Below are positions 45,769 through 53,712 of a stretch of DNA of 64,000 nucleotides, one piece after another. Position 1 is the first letter of the stretch; each line of letters starts with the position of its first letter. The notes under the pieces are model-generated. The model worked only from the letters and a program-made list of their open reading frames with translations. It was not told where the DNA came from and did no database searches. The translations under genes were made by a program, and so were the position numbers. Origin of the DNA: Ancylobacter oerskovii (lineage in GTDB: Bacteria; Pseudomonadota; Alphaproteobacteria; Rhizobiales; Xanthobacteraceae); assembly GCF_018390555.1 (NCBI RefSeq), contig NZ_JAHBGB010000023.1:124001-188000 (forward strand), written 5' to 3'.

Positions 45769-46224
45769 ATGACCCATCCTGACAAGATCCGCCTTCCGGC
45801 CGGCGTCCTCGTCGCGGTCTGCGACGGGCGCCGGGCGCTGATCCTGCGCAACGAGGGCGACGCGGCCGCCCCCAATCTGCGCACCCGCGAGGTGCATGAG
45901 CAGGACAATCCGCCGACCGCCGCCCAGGGCACCGATGCTCCCGGCCGCGTGCACCAGTCGGTGGGAACGGCCCGCTCGGCGGTGGAGACCACCGATTTCC
46001 ACGAAGAGGCCGAGGCCGCCTTCCTGCGTCAGGTCGCCGGACGGCTGGAGACGCTCCTCGCCGCCGGCGAAGCCGATTCGCTGGTGATGGTGGCGGCGCC
46101 GCGGGCCCTGGGCATCCTGCGGCCGCTCTATGGGCGGGCGGTGCAGCAGGCGCTGATCGGCGAGGTCCGCCGCGACATGGTGCATCTGCCGGTGGAGGAG
46201 ATCGAACGGCACCTCGCCGCCTGA
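45769..46224 (+). CDS. Host-attachment family protein
   Basis: 151 residues from ATG 45769 with GAGGAG about 9 nt upstream. It matches the family described as protein required for attachment to host cells (AtsE-like, related to the baeRF/eRF1 fold): WVLVCDGRRALILRNEG-like start (LVAVCDGRRALILRNEGD), a Gly/His-rich middle DFHEEAEAAFLRQVAGRLETLL and the end VMVAAPRALGILRPLYGRAVQQALIGEVRRDMVHLPVEEIERHL. These proteins are widespread in alphaproteobacteria, including free-living ones, and their molecular role is unclear. Confidence 0.85.
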   Translation: MTHPDKIRLPAGVLVAVCDGRRALILRNEGDAAAPNLRTREVHEQDNPPTAAQGTDAPGRVHQSVGTARSAVETTDFHEEAEAAFLRQVAGRLETLLAAGEADSLVMVAAPRALGILRPLYGRAVQQALIGEVRRDMVHLPVEEIERHLAA

Positions 46225-46366
46225 CGGGCGCTCCCGCCGGGCCCGTCTGTGGGATGTCGGGCGCGGCTCTCAATCCCCGGCGCGCAGGGACGGCTTGATC
46301 CTGGCCCGCCCCTCCTTCGTAATGGGCGCGTGCCGGCGACGGGTGCCGCACCCCGGAGGACCGCCC

Positions 46367-46843
46367 TTGAAGACGCTTTCCTTCTTCCGCCTCGTGGTCA
46401 GCGTCGGCCTGTGCCTGGCGGTGGGTGCCATCGGCTCGCTCGCCACCACGCCGAAGATCCCGACCTGGTATGCGGCGCTGGCCAAGCCCGGCTGGACCCC
46501 GCCCGGCGAGGTGTTTCCCGTCGTCTGGACGGTGCTCTACGTGCTGATGGCGGTGGCGCTGTGGCGGCTGTGGCAGCTGCATGGGCCCTCGCCCGCCCGG
46601 CGGCTGGCGGTGGGGCTGTTCTTCGTGCAGCTGGCGCTCAATGCGCTGTGGTCGCCGGTCTTCTTCGGCCTCGAGGCGCCGGCGGCGGCGCTGGCGGTCA
46701 TCGTGCTGCTGGTCGGCGCGGTCGTCGCCGCCATCGCCGCCTCCGCCCGTCTCGACACCACCGCGGCGTGGCTGCTGGCGCCCTATCTCCTCTGGCTGTG
46801 CTATGCGACAGCGCTGAACGCTGCCATTGTGGCGATGAACTGA
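46367..46843 (+). CDS. tspO: TspO/MBR-family membrane protein
   Basis: 158 residues from a TTG at 46367 that has a perfect GGAGG seven bases upstream (46355-46359); the ATG alternatives at 46295 and 46322 lie before polar, unrelated sequence. Five membrane helices, and the Trp-rich motif WYAALAKPGWTPPGEVFPVVWTVLYVLMAVALWRLW near residues 33-70 identify TspO. The protein binds porphyrins and related tetrapyrroles and is linked to oxidative stress and redox control in Rhodobacter. It lies 55 bases before the HIG1-like gene. Confidence 0.93.
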   Translation: MKTLSFFRLVVSVGLCLAVGAIGSLATTPKIPTWYAALAKPGWTPPGEVFPVVWTVLYVLMAVALWRLWQLHGPSPARRLAVGLFFVQLALNALWSPVFFGLEAPAAALAVIVLLVGAVVAAIAASARLDTTAAWLLAPYLLWLCYATALNAAIVAMN

Positions 46844-46897
46844 GCGGACGCCTCTCTGCGGCGCGCCGCCGCCGCGGGAGGCCAGACGAGGCCGGAT

Positions 46898-47101
46898 ATG
46901 GACATCCTCTTCATCGCCAAATTCGTGGTGCTGCCCATCGCCCTCGGGGCGGTGGCGGTGGTGCTGATCCTCGGGCTCGCCAACATGGTGCGGGGCGGCT
47001 CGCCGCTGCGCTCGCAGCAGCTGATGCAGTGGCGCGTGCTGCTGCAGGCGGTGGCGCTGTGCTTCGTGCTCGCCACCATCATCCTGATGCACCAGGGCTG
47101 A
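46898..47101 (+). CDS. Twin-TM HIG1-domain protein
   Basis: 67 residues with two membrane helices (about 4-30 and 45-64) and a short loop GSPLRSQQLMQWRVLLQ, the typical motif of HIG1-type proteins. In mitochondria and some alphaproteobacteria HIG1-type proteins associate with cytochrome c oxidase or respiratory supercomplexes. It ends ten bases before the cobalamin adenosyltransferase gene, the same arrangement seen in other rhizobia. Confidence 0.85.
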   Translation: MDILFIAKFVVLPIALGAVAVVLILGLANMVRGGSPLRSQQLMQWRVLLQAVALCFVLATIILMHQG

Positions 47102-47110
47102 GGCCCGGCC

Positions 47111-47692
47111 ATGGTCGTGCTCAACCGCATCTACACCCGCACCGGCGACGACGGCACCACCGCGCTCGGCTCCGGCGAGCGCCGGCCGAAGCACGATCTG
47201 CGCATCGCCGCCTATGGCACGGTGGACGAGACCAATGCGCTGATCGGCGTCGCCCGGCTGCACCTCGCCGCCCATCCCGACATGGACGCCATGCTGGCGC
47301 GCATCCAGAACGACCTGTTCGATCTCGGCGCCGATCTGTCCACCCCCGACGACGGCGTCGACCGGGGCTGGGAGCCGTTGCGCATCGTCGCCTCGCAGGT
47401 CGACCGGCTGGAGCGCGACATCGACGCGCTGAACGCCGGGCTGAAGCCGCTGCGCTCCTTCGTGCTGCCGGCCGGCACGCCGGCGGCGGCGCATCTGCAC
47501 GTCGCCCGCACCGTGTGCCGGCGCGCCGAGCGGCTGATGGTGGAGCTCGCCGGCCGCGAAAGCGAGGTCGTCTCGTCGGCGGCGATCAGATACGCCAACC
47601 GCCTGTCCGACCTGCTGTTCGTCATGAGCCGCGCCGCCAATGCGGCCGCCGGCGGCGACGTGCTGTGGGTGCCGGCGGCGGGGCGTGACTAG
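47111..47692 (+). CDS. Corrinoid adenosyltransferase, PduO type
   Basis: 193 residues. It transfers the adenosyl group of ATP to cob(I)alamin to make adenosylcobalamin. PduO signatures: the N-terminal ATP loop YTRTGDDGTTALGSGERRPKHDLRI (residues 8-32), AYGTVDETNALIG, FVLPAGTPAAAHLHVARTVCRRAERLMVELA (the R-x-x-E region contacts ATP and cobalamin) and YANRLSDLLFVMSR. Adenosylcobalamin is the cofactor of methylmalonyl-CoA mutase, so the enzyme links with propionyl-CoA producing pathways such as mmsA. Confidence 0.95.
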   Translation: MVVLNRIYTRTGDDGTTALGSGERRPKHDLRIAAYGTVDETNALIGVARLHLAAHPDMDAMLARIQNDLFDLGADLSTPDDGVDRGWEPLRIVASQVDRLERDIDALNAGLKPLRSFVLPAGTPAAAHLHVARTVCRRAERLMVELAGRESEVVSSAAIRYANRLSDLLFVMSRAANAAAGGDVLWVPAAGRD

Positions 47693-47702
47693 CCGGTCCG
47701 CC

Positions 47703-48338
47703 ATGACCGACCTGCCGCGGCTGTTCGGCGCCGACTACAGCGTCTATGTGCGCATCGTCCGGCTGGTGCTGGCCGAGAAGGGTGTCGCCTGCGAGCGCGT
47801 GCCGGTCGACGTCTTCGCGGAGGAAGGCCTGCCGCCCGGCTATCTGGCGCGCCATCCCTTCGGGCGCATCCCGGCCTTCGAGCATGACGGCTTCCGCCTC
47901 TACGAGACCGGCGCCATCACCCGCTATGTCGACGAGGCCTTTGACGGGCCGGCGCTGCAGCCGGTCGATCCGCGCCGCCGGGCGCGGATGAACCAGCTCA
48001 TCGGCATTGCCGACGCCTATGCCTATCCGGCCCTCGTCTGGGGCGTCTATGTCGAGCGAGTGGAGAAGCCCGCGCGCGGCGGCATCGCCGACGAGGCGGC
48101 CGTCGACGCCGCGTTGGCGACGGCGCGCCTGTGCATCGGGGCGTTGGCGGAAGTGATGGGCGACGGGCCCTGGCTCGCCGGGGCGGCCCTGTCGCTGGCG
48201 GATCTGCATGTGGCGCCGATGATCGATTATTTCGTCAAGGCCCCGGAGGGCGCGGCCCTGCTCGGCGACGTCCCCGCCCTCGCCGACTGGTGGTCCCGCC
48301 TCGCCGGCCGCCCTTCCATGACGCTGCGTGCCGGCTGA
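47703..48338 (+). CDS. Glutathione S-transferase family protein
   Basis: 211 residues. Thioredoxin-like N-domain (residues 1-80, PRLFGADYSVYVRIVRLVLAEKGVACERVPVDVF) with the cis-Pro motif GRIPAFEHDGFRLYETGAITRYVDEAF, and the all-helical C-domain with SLADLHVAPMIDYF. The usual N-terminal catalytic Ser/Cys/Tyr region reads ADYSVYVR, so a Ser or Tyr could serve. It conjugates glutathione to electrophiles or acts as an isomerase; the substrate cannot be told. It starts 10 bases after the PduO stop. Confidence 0.88.
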   Translation: MTDLPRLFGADYSVYVRIVRLVLAEKGVACERVPVDVFAEEGLPPGYLARHPFGRIPAFEHDGFRLYETGAITRYVDEAFDGPALQPVDPRRRARMNQLIGIADAYAYPALVWGVYVERVEKPARGGIADEAAVDAALATARLCIGALAEVMGDGPWLAGAALSLADLHVAPMIDYFVKAPEGAALLGDVPALADWWSRLAGRPSMTLRAG

Positions 48339-48403
48339 GCCGTCGCGACGAGTTTTGTGGCGCCCGGCGTCGCGACGCGGCATTCTGCCCTCGCGGAGCG
48401 CCG

Positions 48404-49150
48404 GTGCCCGCGCCCGAATCGCCCGATCCCATGCTGCTGCCGATCAACGACGACAACCCGCTCGAAGGCATCACCCACGCCTATGTCACCTGGGCGCTGA
48501 TCGCGGTGAACATCGCCATCTTCGTGCTGGTGCAGCATGGCTACAAGGCGGAGATCGACGTCGCCTCGGTGTTCGGCTACGGCGCCATCCCGGCGGTGGT
48601 GACGCATGCGGCGGTGCTGCCGGCCGAATATGAGCGGCTGCCGGCCGAGCTGACGCTCATCTCCTACATGTTCCTGCATGGCGGCTGGCTGCATCTGGCC
48701 GGCAACATGGCCTTCCTCTGGGTGTTCGGCGACAATGTCGAGGATGCGCTCGGCCATGCCCGCTATTTCGTCTTCTATATCGCCTGCGGGGTCGCCGGCG
48801 GCCTCGCCCACGCCCTGGCGGTGCCGGATTCGTCCTCGCCGCTGGTGGGGGCGTCGGCGGCGATCTCCGGCCTGGTCGGCGCCTATCTGATGCTGCATCC
48901 CAATGTACGCATCTGGGTGCTGATGTTCATGCGCATCCCGATCCGGGTGCCGGCGATCTGGCCGCTCGGCGCCTGGATCGCCTTCCAGATGTGGAACGCC
49001 CTGCGCGCCGGCGAGGCCGATACCGCCTGGTGGGCGCATGTCGGCGGGCTCGCCGCCGGCGCGGTGCTGGTGGTGTTCCTGCGCCGGCCCGGCGTGCCGC
49101 TCTGGGTGACGACCCGCGACGGCACCCCGGACGGCCATCCGCCCATCTGA
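48404..49150 (+). CDS. Rhomboid-family intramembrane serine protease
   Basis: 248 residues from GTG 48404, which has GGAG 5 nt upstream; ATG 48431 would give 239. Six membrane helices. Rhomboid signs: the loop 1 / L1 region ... HGGWLHLAGNMAFLWVFGDNVEDALGHARY, catalytic Ser in LVGASAAISGLVGAYL (about residue 150) and catalytic His in WWAHVGGLAAGAVL. The enzyme cleaves transmembrane segments of other proteins. In rhizobia this gene commonly lies between the PduO region and etfBA. Confidence 0.93.
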   Translation: MPAPESPDPMLLPINDDNPLEGITHAYVTWALIAVNIAIFVLVQHGYKAEIDVASVFGYGAIPAVVTHAAVLPAEYERLPAELTLISYMFLHGGWLHLAGNMAFLWVFGDNVEDALGHARYFVFYIACGVAGGLAHALAVPDSSSPLVGASAAISGLVGAYLMLHPNVRIWVLMFMRIPIRVPAIWPLGAWIAFQMWNALRAGEADTAWWAHVGGLAAGAVLVVFLRRPGVPLWVTTRDGTPDGHPPI

Positions 49151-49259
49151 TCGCCGCCCGCGCCGGGAGGGCGCGCGGGCCCGCGGCTGTTTTGGAAATT
49201 TCAGAATTCCATAAGCGGCAAAAGGGTTCGCGCGGGTTCCCTTTCGTCGAATCGTTACG

Positions 49260-49288
49260 TTGACAGGCCGGGGGGCTGTCCATAGTTT
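49260..49288 (+). promoter_or_regulatory. Predicted sigma-70-type promoter of etfBA-hbd
   Basis: TTGACA (49260-49265) is followed after 17 bases by TAGTTT, a fair -10 box for alphaproteobacteria. It lies about 100 bases before etfB in an otherwise gene-free 237-base stretch. Confidence 0.45.
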
Positions 49289-49387
49289 CCCCGGCGCCTC
49301 GCGGGGTCGCGCCTGTCGCGCGCGGCGCCATTCCTCACGTTCGAGACTGCCGATCCCGCCGGTCGCGGGCGGCGGGAGATCCGGCTG

Positions 49388-50140
49388 ATGAAGATCCTCG
49401 TGCCCGTGAAGCGGGTCGTCGACTACAACGTCAAGATTCGCGTCAAGCCGGACGGCTCCGGCGTCGAGCTCGCCAACATCAAGATGGCGATGAACCCGTT
49501 CGACGAGATCGCCGTCGAGGAAGCGCTCCGCCTCAAGGAAGCCGGCAAGGCGACCGAGGTGATCGCGGTGTCGGTCGGCCCGGCGAAGACCGAGGAGACC
49601 ATCCGCACCGCGCTGGCCATGGGCGCGGATCGCGGCATCTGGGTGAAGACCGAGGACGCCGCCGTCGAGCCGCTCGCCGTCGCCAAGCTGCTGAAGGCCA
49701 TCGTTGTTCAGGAAGGCCCCGGCCTCGTCATCCTCGGCAAGCAGGCCATCGACGACGACTGCAACCAAACCGGCCAGATGCTGGCGGCGCTGCTCGCCTG
49801 GCCGCAGGCGACCTTCGCCTCCAAGGTGACGATCGAGGGCGAGACCGCCACCGTGATCCGCGAGATCGACGGCGGCCTGCAGACGCTCGCGCTCGCCCTG
49901 CCGGCGATCCTCACCACCGATCTGCGCCTCAACGAGCCGCGCTACGCCTCGCTGCCCAACATCATGAAGGCGAAGAAGAAGCCGATCGCCGAAACCACCG
50001 CCGCCGATCTCGGCGTCGACATCGCTCCCAGGCTCGAAGTGCTCAAGACCGTCGAGCCCGGCGGGCGTTCGGCCGGCGTCAAGGTCGCCTCGGTGGCCGA
50101 GCTGGTCGACAAGCTGAAGAACGAAGCGGGAGTGATCTGA
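49388..50140 (+). CDS. etfB: Electron transfer flavoprotein beta subunit
   Basis: 250 residues, family length. Start [23 protein letters not shown] is typical; [19 protein letters not shown]-like ([23 protein letters not shown]) and the AMP-binding [19 protein letters not shown] are present, and the ETF signature [44 protein letters not shown] is complete (residues 155-200). With EtfA it carries electrons from acyl-CoA dehydrogenases to ETF-ubiquinone oxidoreductase. The etfA start follows the stop after one base. Confidence 0.97.
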   Translation: MKILVPVKRVVDYNVKIRVKPDGSGVELANIKMAMNPFDEIAVEEALRLKEAGKATEVIAVSVGPAKTEETIRTALAMGADRGIWVKTEDAAVEPLAVAKLLKAIVVQEGPGLVILGKQAIDDDCNQTGQMLAALLAWPQATFASKVTIEGETATVIREIDGGLQTLALALPAILTTDLRLNEPRYASLPNIMKAKKKPIAETTAADLGVDIAPRLEVLKTVEPGGRSAGVKVASVAELVDKLKNEAGVI

Positions 50141-50141
50141 G

Positions 50142-51089
50142 ATGGCGACGCTGCTGTTTGCCGAACATGACGACGCGCATCTGAACCCGGTCACCGCTCG
50201 CGCGCTCACCGCCGCCCTCGCGCTCGGCGCCCCCGTCACCGTCGCGGTGGTGGGCGCGAACGCCCGCCCTGCCGCCGAGGCCGCCGCCCGGCTCGAGGGC
50301 GTCGCCGAGGTGCTGCTGATCGACGCCCCCGCCTATGCCCATCGCCTGGCCGAGCCGGTGGCCGCGCTCGGCGTGGCGCTGGCCGCCGACTATGACGCGC
50401 TGGTCGCGCCCTCCACCGCGGTGTGGAAGAGCGTGCTGCCGCGCATCGCCGCGCTGATCGACGTGATGCAGGTCTCCGACGTCACCGCCGTGGTGGCGCC
50501 CGACACGTTCGAGCGGCCGATCTATGCCGGCAACGCCATCCAGACCGTGCGCGCATCCGGCAAGAAGGTGCTGACCATCCGCACCGCCGGCTTCGCCGCG
50601 GCGGGCGAGGGCGGCGCGGCGCCGATCCGCGAGGCCGCTGCCGCCGGCGAGGCGAAGGGCGCGACCTTCGTGTCGGAGGAGATCGCCCAGATGGCGCGTC
50701 CCGAGCTCACCGCGGCGCGGGTCATCGTTTCCGGCGGCCGGGCGCTCGGCTCGGCGGAGAACTTCCACAGCGTCGTCGAGCCGCTGGCCGACGTGCTGGG
50801 CGCCGCCGTCGGCGCCTCGCGCGCGGCGGTGGATGCCGGCTACGCGCCGAACGACTGGCAGGTCGGCCAGACCGGCAAGGTGGTGGCCCCCGAGCTCTAT
50901 GTGGCGCTCGGCATTTCCGGCGCCATCCAGCATCTCGCCGGCATGAAGGACAGTAAGGTCATCGTCGCGGTGAACAAGGACGAGGAGGCGCCGATCTTCC
51001 AGGTCGCCGATTACGGCCTGGTCGGCGACCTGTTCCAGGTGGTGCCGGAACTGACGGCGGAAATCGCCAAGGTAAAGTCAAACAGCTGA
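50142..51089 (+). CDS. etfA: Electron transfer flavoprotein alpha subunit
   Basis: 315 residues. Binds FAD through the C-terminal domain: [66 protein letters not shown] (residues 200-265 in parts) is the diagnostic ETF-alpha region. The N-terminal part [24 protein letters not shown] pairs with EtfB. It is translated directly after etfB and followed by hbd after 73 bases. Confidence 0.97.
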   Translation: MATLLFAEHDDAHLNPVTARALTAALALGAPVTVAVVGANARPAAEAAARLEGVAEVLLIDAPAYAHRLAEPVAALGVALAADYDALVAPSTAVWKSVLPRIAALIDVMQVSDVTAVVAPDTFERPIYAGNAIQTVRASGKKVLTIRTAGFAAAGEGGAAPIREAAAAGEAKGATFVSEEIAQMARPELTAARVIVSGGRALGSAENFHSVVEPLADVLGAAVGASRAAVDAGYAPNDWQVGQTGKVVAPELYVALGISGAIQHLAGMKDSKVIVAVNKDEEAPIFQVADYGLVGDLFQVVPELTAEIAKVKSNS

Positions 51090-51162
51090 GGCAAAAGACG
51101 GGGAGCGGGCTATAGTGGGTATCCCGCCCCCCCATGGACGGCGGCGGCAACGGGCGAAGGTG

Positions 51163-52044
51163 ATGGGTTTCGAGATCAAGCGCGTCGGCATCATCGGTGC
51201 CGGACAGATGGGCAACGGCATCGCGCATGTGTGCGCGCTCGCCGGCTACGAGGTCATCATCAACGATCTGGAAGCCGACCGCATCAAGTCCGGCCTTGCC
51301 ACCATCAACGGCAACATGACCCGGCAGGTGTCGAAGGGGCTGTATTCCGACGCCGAGAAGCAGGCGGCGCTCGCCCGCATCGGCGGCTCGGACAATGTCG
51401 GCGACCTCTCCGACGCCGACCTCGTCATCGAGGCGGCGGTGGAGAAGGAGGAGATCAAGCGCAAGATCTTCGCCACCGTCTGCCCCTATCTGAAGCCGGA
51501 GGCGATCCTCGCCACCAACACCTCCTCGATCTCGATCACCCGGCTGGCCGCCACCACCGACCGGCCGGAGCGCTTCATCGGCATCCACTTCATGAACCCG
51601 GTGCCGATCATGCAGCTCGTCGAGCTGGTGCGCGGCATCGCCACCGAGGACGAGACCTTCGAGCTGTCCAAGGGCTTCGTCACCCGGCTGAACAAGACCT
51701 ATGCGGTGTCGGAGGATTTCCCGGCCTTCATGGTCAACCGCATCCTGCTGCCGATGATCAACGAGGCGATCTACACCCTCTATGAGGGCGTCGGCTCGGT
51801 GGACGCCATCGACACCGCCATGCGGCTCGGCGCCAACCACCCGATGGGGCCGTTGCAGCTGGCCGATTTCATCGGCCTCGATACCTGCCTGTCGATCATG
51901 CAGGTGCTGCATGAGGGGCTGGCGGATTCCAAGTACCGCCCCTGCCCGCTGCTGGTGAAATATGTCGAGGCCGGCTGGCTGGGCCGCAAGACCCAGCGCG
52001 GTTTCTACGACTATCGCGGCGAGAAGCCGGTCCCGACCCGCTGA
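51163..52044 (+). CDS. hbd: 3-hydroxybutyryl-CoA dehydrogenase
   Basis: 293 residues. NAD(P)-dependent enzyme that interconverts acetoacetyl-CoA and 3-hydroxybutyryl-CoA. Rossmann motif RVGIIGAGQMGNGIAHVCALAGY, active-site RFIGIHFMNPVPIMQLVELVRG with the catalytic His, and the C-terminal dimer domain GANHPMGPLQLADFIGLDTCLSIM and KYRPCPLLVKYVEAGWLGRKTQRGFYDY are typical. Its electrons and substrates connect with the etfBA proteins just upstream (fatty-acid and butanoate breakdown). The start ATG at 51163 has AAGG only three bases before it; an upstream ATG at 51115 is less likely. Confidence 0.93.
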   Translation: MGFEIKRVGIIGAGQMGNGIAHVCALAGYEVIINDLEADRIKSGLATINGNMTRQVSKGLYSDAEKQAALARIGGSDNVGDLSDADLVIEAAVEKEEIKRKIFATVCPYLKPEAILATNTSSISITRLAATTDRPERFIGIHFMNPVPIMQLVELVRGIATEDETFELSKGFVTRLNKTYAVSEDFPAFMVNRILLPMINEAIYTLYEGVGSVDAIDTAMRLGANHPMGPLQLADFIGLDTCLSIMQVLHEGLADSKYRPCPLLVKYVEAGWLGRKTQRGFYDYRGEKPVPTR

Positions 52045-52071
52045 AGGCGGCCGGATCGGCCCTGACGCGGC

Positions 52072-52093
52072 CCTCCCGGTTTCAGCCGGGAGG
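52072..52093. terminator. Hairpin after hbd
   Basis: CCTCCCGG/CCGGGAGG, an 8-bp perfect stem with a TTTCAG loop, 28 bases past the hbd stop. There is no T-tract, so it may need Rho or only protect the mRNA end. Confidence 0.5.
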
Positions 52094-52216
52094 CGGCCTC
52101 GTGCCGTGGTAGAACAGCTCGGCGCAGGCCCGCGCCAGCTCCCGGCGCCGCTCGGCATCCGCCTCCAGGCGCCCGAACGGCTCGAGCATGCCGACCAGCC
52201 TCTCGCGGCCCCGCAT
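52082..52216 (-). CDS. Possible small protein, unsure
   Basis: In the 316-base space between hbd and the first osmC gene one minus-strand frame encodes, from an ATG at 52216, 44 residues including RERLVGMLEPFGRLEADAER and ending FYHGTRPPPG, with the look of an amphipathic basic/acidic helix. The frame stays open further upstream for about 45 codons without an ATG. Its stop lies in the loop of the hbd hairpin. No SD is convincing and I do not know a family; a chance frame in GC-rich DNA is quite possible. Confidence 0.22.
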   Translation of the reverse strand: MRGRERLVGMLEPFGRLEADAERRRELARACAELFYHGTRPPPG

Positions 52217-52360
52217 ATAGCGGGGCTGTTCGCCCGGCTGCCGGAGCCTATCGAAAGCTCGCAGGTGATCGCGCTGCGGCCGCTCGCCGGCGTCGTCGTC
52301 CCGGTGTGACGTCGCCGCCTTGCCGATCGGGCCCGGGAGCGGGGGCGCGCGCCCGCCCCC

Positions 52361-52768
52361 TTACCCGCCGGCCAGTTCCACCGGCACGCCGCGCCGCAGC
52401 GAGTTCGACACCGTCGACATCTCCCAGGCGCGGCGCAGCACCAGGCCGGCATCGGCGTCTTCCGGCTGCACCGCGATCCGCGCCTTCACCCGCGCCGCCG
52501 TCGCCAGCAGCGGCGTGCCCTCGAAGTCGATCTCCACGCTCACCGCCGCTTCCGTCACCTCGATGCCGAGCTGCGCGGCGGCGTAGTGCAGGTCGTTGCA
52601 GAGGCAGCCGCCAATGGCGAGTCCCAGCAGCTGGCCGCCATTGAAGCCGAGCCCGTTGCCGCCGGCGACGCCTTCGGCGCGATCCACCGTCACCGTGTGG
52701 CCGCCGGCCCAGCCCATCGCGGCCCGGGTGTCGGGAACGCTGCGCAGTTCTACCGTCATCGTCGCCAT
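52361..52768 (-). CDS. OsmC-family protein, copy 1
   Basis: 135 residues from ATG 52768, GGAGG 9 nt upstream. OsmC/Ohr fold: GGHTVTVDRAEGVAGGNGLGFNG, then the N-terminal cysteine region GGCLCNDL with Cys55 and Cys57. The usual second conserved cysteine in the C-terminal helix is absent: the segment reads STVSNSLRRGVPVEL. Classic OsmC/Ohr proteins use two cysteines to reduce organic hydroperoxides; this subfamily carries a CxC instead, so peroxidase activity is uncertain. It shares about 63% identity by eye with copy 2 at 53181. Confidence 0.85.
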   Translation of the reverse strand: MATMTVELRSVPDTRAAMGWAGGHTVTVDRAEGVAGGNGLGFNGGQLLGLAIGGCLCNDLHYAAAQLGIEVTEAAVSVEIDFEGTPLLATAARVKARIAVQPEDADAGLVLRRAWEMSTVSNSLRRGVPVELAGG

Positions 52769-52920
52769 GGGCTCGATCCTCCGTTGCCGTCCGGTGCGCC
52801 AGCGCAGTCCTCGGCCTGCCGCCGCGGGGCGCCGGGCGGTCATCGTAGCGGCCGTCGGCCGGGGAACAACCGGCGGACAGGCGATGAGGCGACACGCCCC
52901 GACCGCAGGTGGCGCGATGC

Positions 52921-53043
52921 GCGCACGCTCCCGGGATGGCCGGCGCGGCTACCGGCCTGCCGGTCGGATCTCCCGCGGATGCGCGACGACACCATGTGCC
53001 CCGATGTGCCGGCGCACGCGCTCCCGGGATGGCCGGCGCGGCT
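52921..53043. repeat. Direct repeat between the two osmC genes
   Basis: GCGCACG..CTCCCGGGATGG and the following GCCGGCGCGGCT occur at 52921-52950 and, with a 2-base insertion, at 53012-53043. The two copies are 91 bases apart in the 412-base gap between the paralogues; the rest of the gap holds no recognisable feature. Confidence 0.75.
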
Positions 53044-53180
53044 GGCTCCGCGCTTCCCCGGGAGCTTGTGCGGTCGGGACGGCGGCGGTCTTGCCGGCCG
53101 AACGGATCCCCGGCGGGTCGGTCATTCCCTCCCGTCCGGCCGGGCGTCGGCCGGCCGGACAGCGGCACCGGCCGCCGCCG

Positions 53181-53588
53181 TCAGGCGGCCGCGAGTTCCA
53201 CCCGCACGCCGCGGCGGAGCGAATTGCCGACCGCCGAGGCCGCGAAGGCCCGGTCGATCAGTTGCTGCATGTCGACGTCCCGCGGCAGGGCGCTCGCCTG
53301 CGCGGTGAGGCGCGCGCCGACGGCCATGGGCGGCTCGCCGGCGAAATCCACTTCCACGCTCACCGCCACCTCGGTGAGGATGACCCCCATCGCATGGGCG
53401 GTGGTATGCAGATCGTTGCAGAAGCAGCCGCCGATGGCGAGCGCCAGCAGCTGGTTGCCGTTGAAGCCGAGGCCCGCGCCTCCGGCTACCCCCTCCGCCC
53501 GGTCCACCGTCACCGTATGGCCGCCGACCCATCCGGTGGCGGCCTGGGTGCCCGGCATGCTCCTCAGCTCGACATGCGTCGTCGCCAT
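53181..53588 (-). CDS. OsmC-family protein, copy 2
   Basis: 135 residues from ATG 53588 with GGAGG upstream. Same architecture as copy 1: GGHTVTVDRAEGVAGGAGLGFNG, GGCFCNDL with Cys55 and Cys57, and a C-terminal SAVGNSLRRGVRVEL without cysteine. The two proteins have equal length and about 85 identical residues of 135, so they arose by tandem duplication. The C-terminal third is most variable, apart from NSLRRGV. Copy 2 is the upstream gene on this strand and could share a promoter region with copy 1 through the repeat-containing gap. Confidence 0.85.
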   Translation of the reverse strand: MATTHVELRSMPGTQAATGWVGGHTVTVDRAEGVAGGAGLGFNGNQLLALAIGGCFCNDLHTTAHAMGVILTEVAVSVEVDFAGEPPMAVGARLTAQASALPRDVDMQQLIDRAFAASAVGNSLRRGVRVELAAA

Positions 53589-53712
53589 GGTCGCCTCCCG
53601 GTTCGCGTCCTCGCCGGCGGTATTCATGGACCGGCGAAAGACGCGCCATGCTCCTCCGCCGCGGCCGATCCCGCAAGTCCCTTTGCCGTGACCGCCGCCG
53701 GGCCTGCCGCCG

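Noticed and set aside
48131-48403. N-terminal extension of the rhomboid gene reaching into the GST gene
   Set aside because: The frame overlaps the GST coding sequence, has no helix or signal features, and a GTG with SD exists at 48404.
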